From contig JACCTM010000257.1 in NCBI GenBank assembly GCA_013812385.1, forward strand, positions 1 to 6,788: a DNA stretch of 6,788 nucleotides, given 5' to 3'. Below the pieces are notes generated by a model. That model made no database searches. It was given only the letters and a program-made list of their open reading frames with translations, and was not told the origin of the DNA. Shown in pieces: positions 6,202 to 6,788 of this stretch. The translations under genes and the position numbers were made by a program. Numbering within the stretch: the stretch's first letter is position 1; every line of letters begins with the position of its first letter. The stretch comes from Geodermatophilaceae bacterium (GTDB lineage Bacteria > Actinomycetota > Actinomycetes > Mycobacteriales > Geodermatophilaceae).

Positions 6202-6788
6202 ATGGCATCAGAGACTGCTGTTCCTCCTTCTGCCGCTCCGCCCGCTCTCGATGCAGACGCTGCCCGACTGGCCGAGCTCGGCTACAAGCAGGAGTTGCAT
6301 CGAGGCCTGTCGGGGTTCTCCAACTTCGCGGTCTCGTTCTCGATCATCTCGGTCCTGGCCGGCTGCATCACGACGTACTACCTCGCGATGGACGCCGGCG
6401 GGCCGATGGCGATCACCCTCGGCTGGCCCCTGGTGGGCATCTTCGTCCTGATGGTTGCCCTGGCCATGGCCGAGGTGTGCTCTCGGTATCCCACCGCGGG
6501 CGGGCTCTACTGGTGGGCCGGTCAGCTGGCCACCAAGAACAAGCGGGTCTGGGCCTGGTACGTCGGCTGGTTCAACTTCCTCGGCGAGGTCGCGGTCACC
6601 GCGGCGATCGACTACGGGGCTGCGATCACGTGGATGGCAGTGCTGAACCTGGTCTTCGGGCTCGAGGTCACGCCGCTGAGCACCTTCTTCGCCTTTTTGA
6701 TCATCATCGCCCTGCACGGGCTGCTGAACACCTTCGGCGTCAACCTGGTCAGGCTGCTGTCGAATGTCAGCGCTTGGTGGCACATCGC
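6202..6788 (+). CDS. APC-superfamily amino-acid permease, 5' part (runs off the right edge)
   Basis: The frame stays open from ATG 6202 to the last base and encodes the first 195 residues of a permease usually about 500 residues long. An N-terminal cytoplasmic tail of some 35 residues is rich in Ala/Pro. It leads into LAELGYKQELHRGLSGFSNF (23-42), the hallmark of the amino acid/choline/GABA permease (ACT, 2.A.3.4) group. Helix 1 covers about 42-62 and helix 2 about 71-90. The conserved loop AEVCSRYPTAGGLYWW (90-105) follows, and further hydrophobic segments lie near 117-151 and 159-180. GAGG (6193-6196) lies 5 nt before the ATG, and no earlier in-frame start occurs downstream of the rbpA terminator. 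It should import or exchange amino acids, GABA or a related amine. Substrate cannot be judged from the N-terminal third. Confidence 0.9.
   Translation, partial: MASETAVPPSAAPPALDADAARLAELGYKQELHRGLSGFSNFAVSFSIISVLAGCITTYYLAMDAGGPMAITLGWPLVGIFVLMVALAMAEVCSRYPTAGGLYWWAGQLATKNKRVWAWYVGWFNFLGEVAVTAAIDYGAAITWMAVLNLVFGLEVTPLSTFFAFLIIIALHGLLNTFGVNLVRLLSNVSAWWHI

Noticed and set aside
6208..6783. Minus-strand 191-codon open frame at the right end
   Set aside because: It is very rich in Asp, Gln, Pro and Arg, with no family resemblance. The opposite strand encodes a clear amino-acid permease with conserved motifs.

Overview
The window is high-GC DNA from an actinomycete (Actinomycetota). The strongest evidence is a full-length RbpA, an RNA-polymerase-binding protein found only in this phylum. 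GTG start codons, overlapping genes and a strong G/C preference at third codon positions agree with this. The genus cannot be fixed from sequence reading alone, although RbpA resembles non-mycobacterial, zinc-ribbon-type homologues more than the mycobacterial one.

Layout, left to right. (1) Bases 1-302 hold no convincing gene. (2) On the minus strand lies a type II toxin-antitoxin pair, VapB (AbrB-fold antitoxin) followed by VapC (PIN-domain RNase), with an ATGA overlap. A set of CCTTAC/GTAAGG half-sites in front of vapB probably forms its autoregulatory operator. (3) Upstream on the same strand is a LOG-family phosphoribohydrolase. (4) Divergently, on the plus strand, four genes lie close together: a DUF998 six-helix membrane protein, a cytoplasmic glycerophosphodiester phosphodiesterase (GDPD), a PlsC-like acyltransferase, and a UMF1/Atg22-type MFS transporter. 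The first three overlap by 4 and 16 bp, and the fourth starts 46 bp further on with its own ribosome-binding site. (5) rbpA follows after about 200 bp, with a near-perfect SigR/SigH-type promoter (GGGAAT, 18 bp, GTT) just upstream and a strong hairpin terminator downstream. (6) An APC-superfamily amino-acid permease starts at 6202 and runs off the right edge.

How the genes may work together: GDPD releases glycerol-3-phosphate from deacylated phospholipids and the PlsC-like enzyme could re-acylate glycerophosphate-type acceptors. With two membrane proteins in the same cluster, this suggests a lipid-turnover or glycerophosphodiester-recycling unit, which is inference. rbpA appears to be transcribed separately in response to thiol-oxidative stress, as known for Streptomyces. 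Most of the window is ordinary chromosome. The points most worth a second look are the rbpA promoter, the altered zinc site of RbpA, the vapBC operator and the lipid gene cluster.
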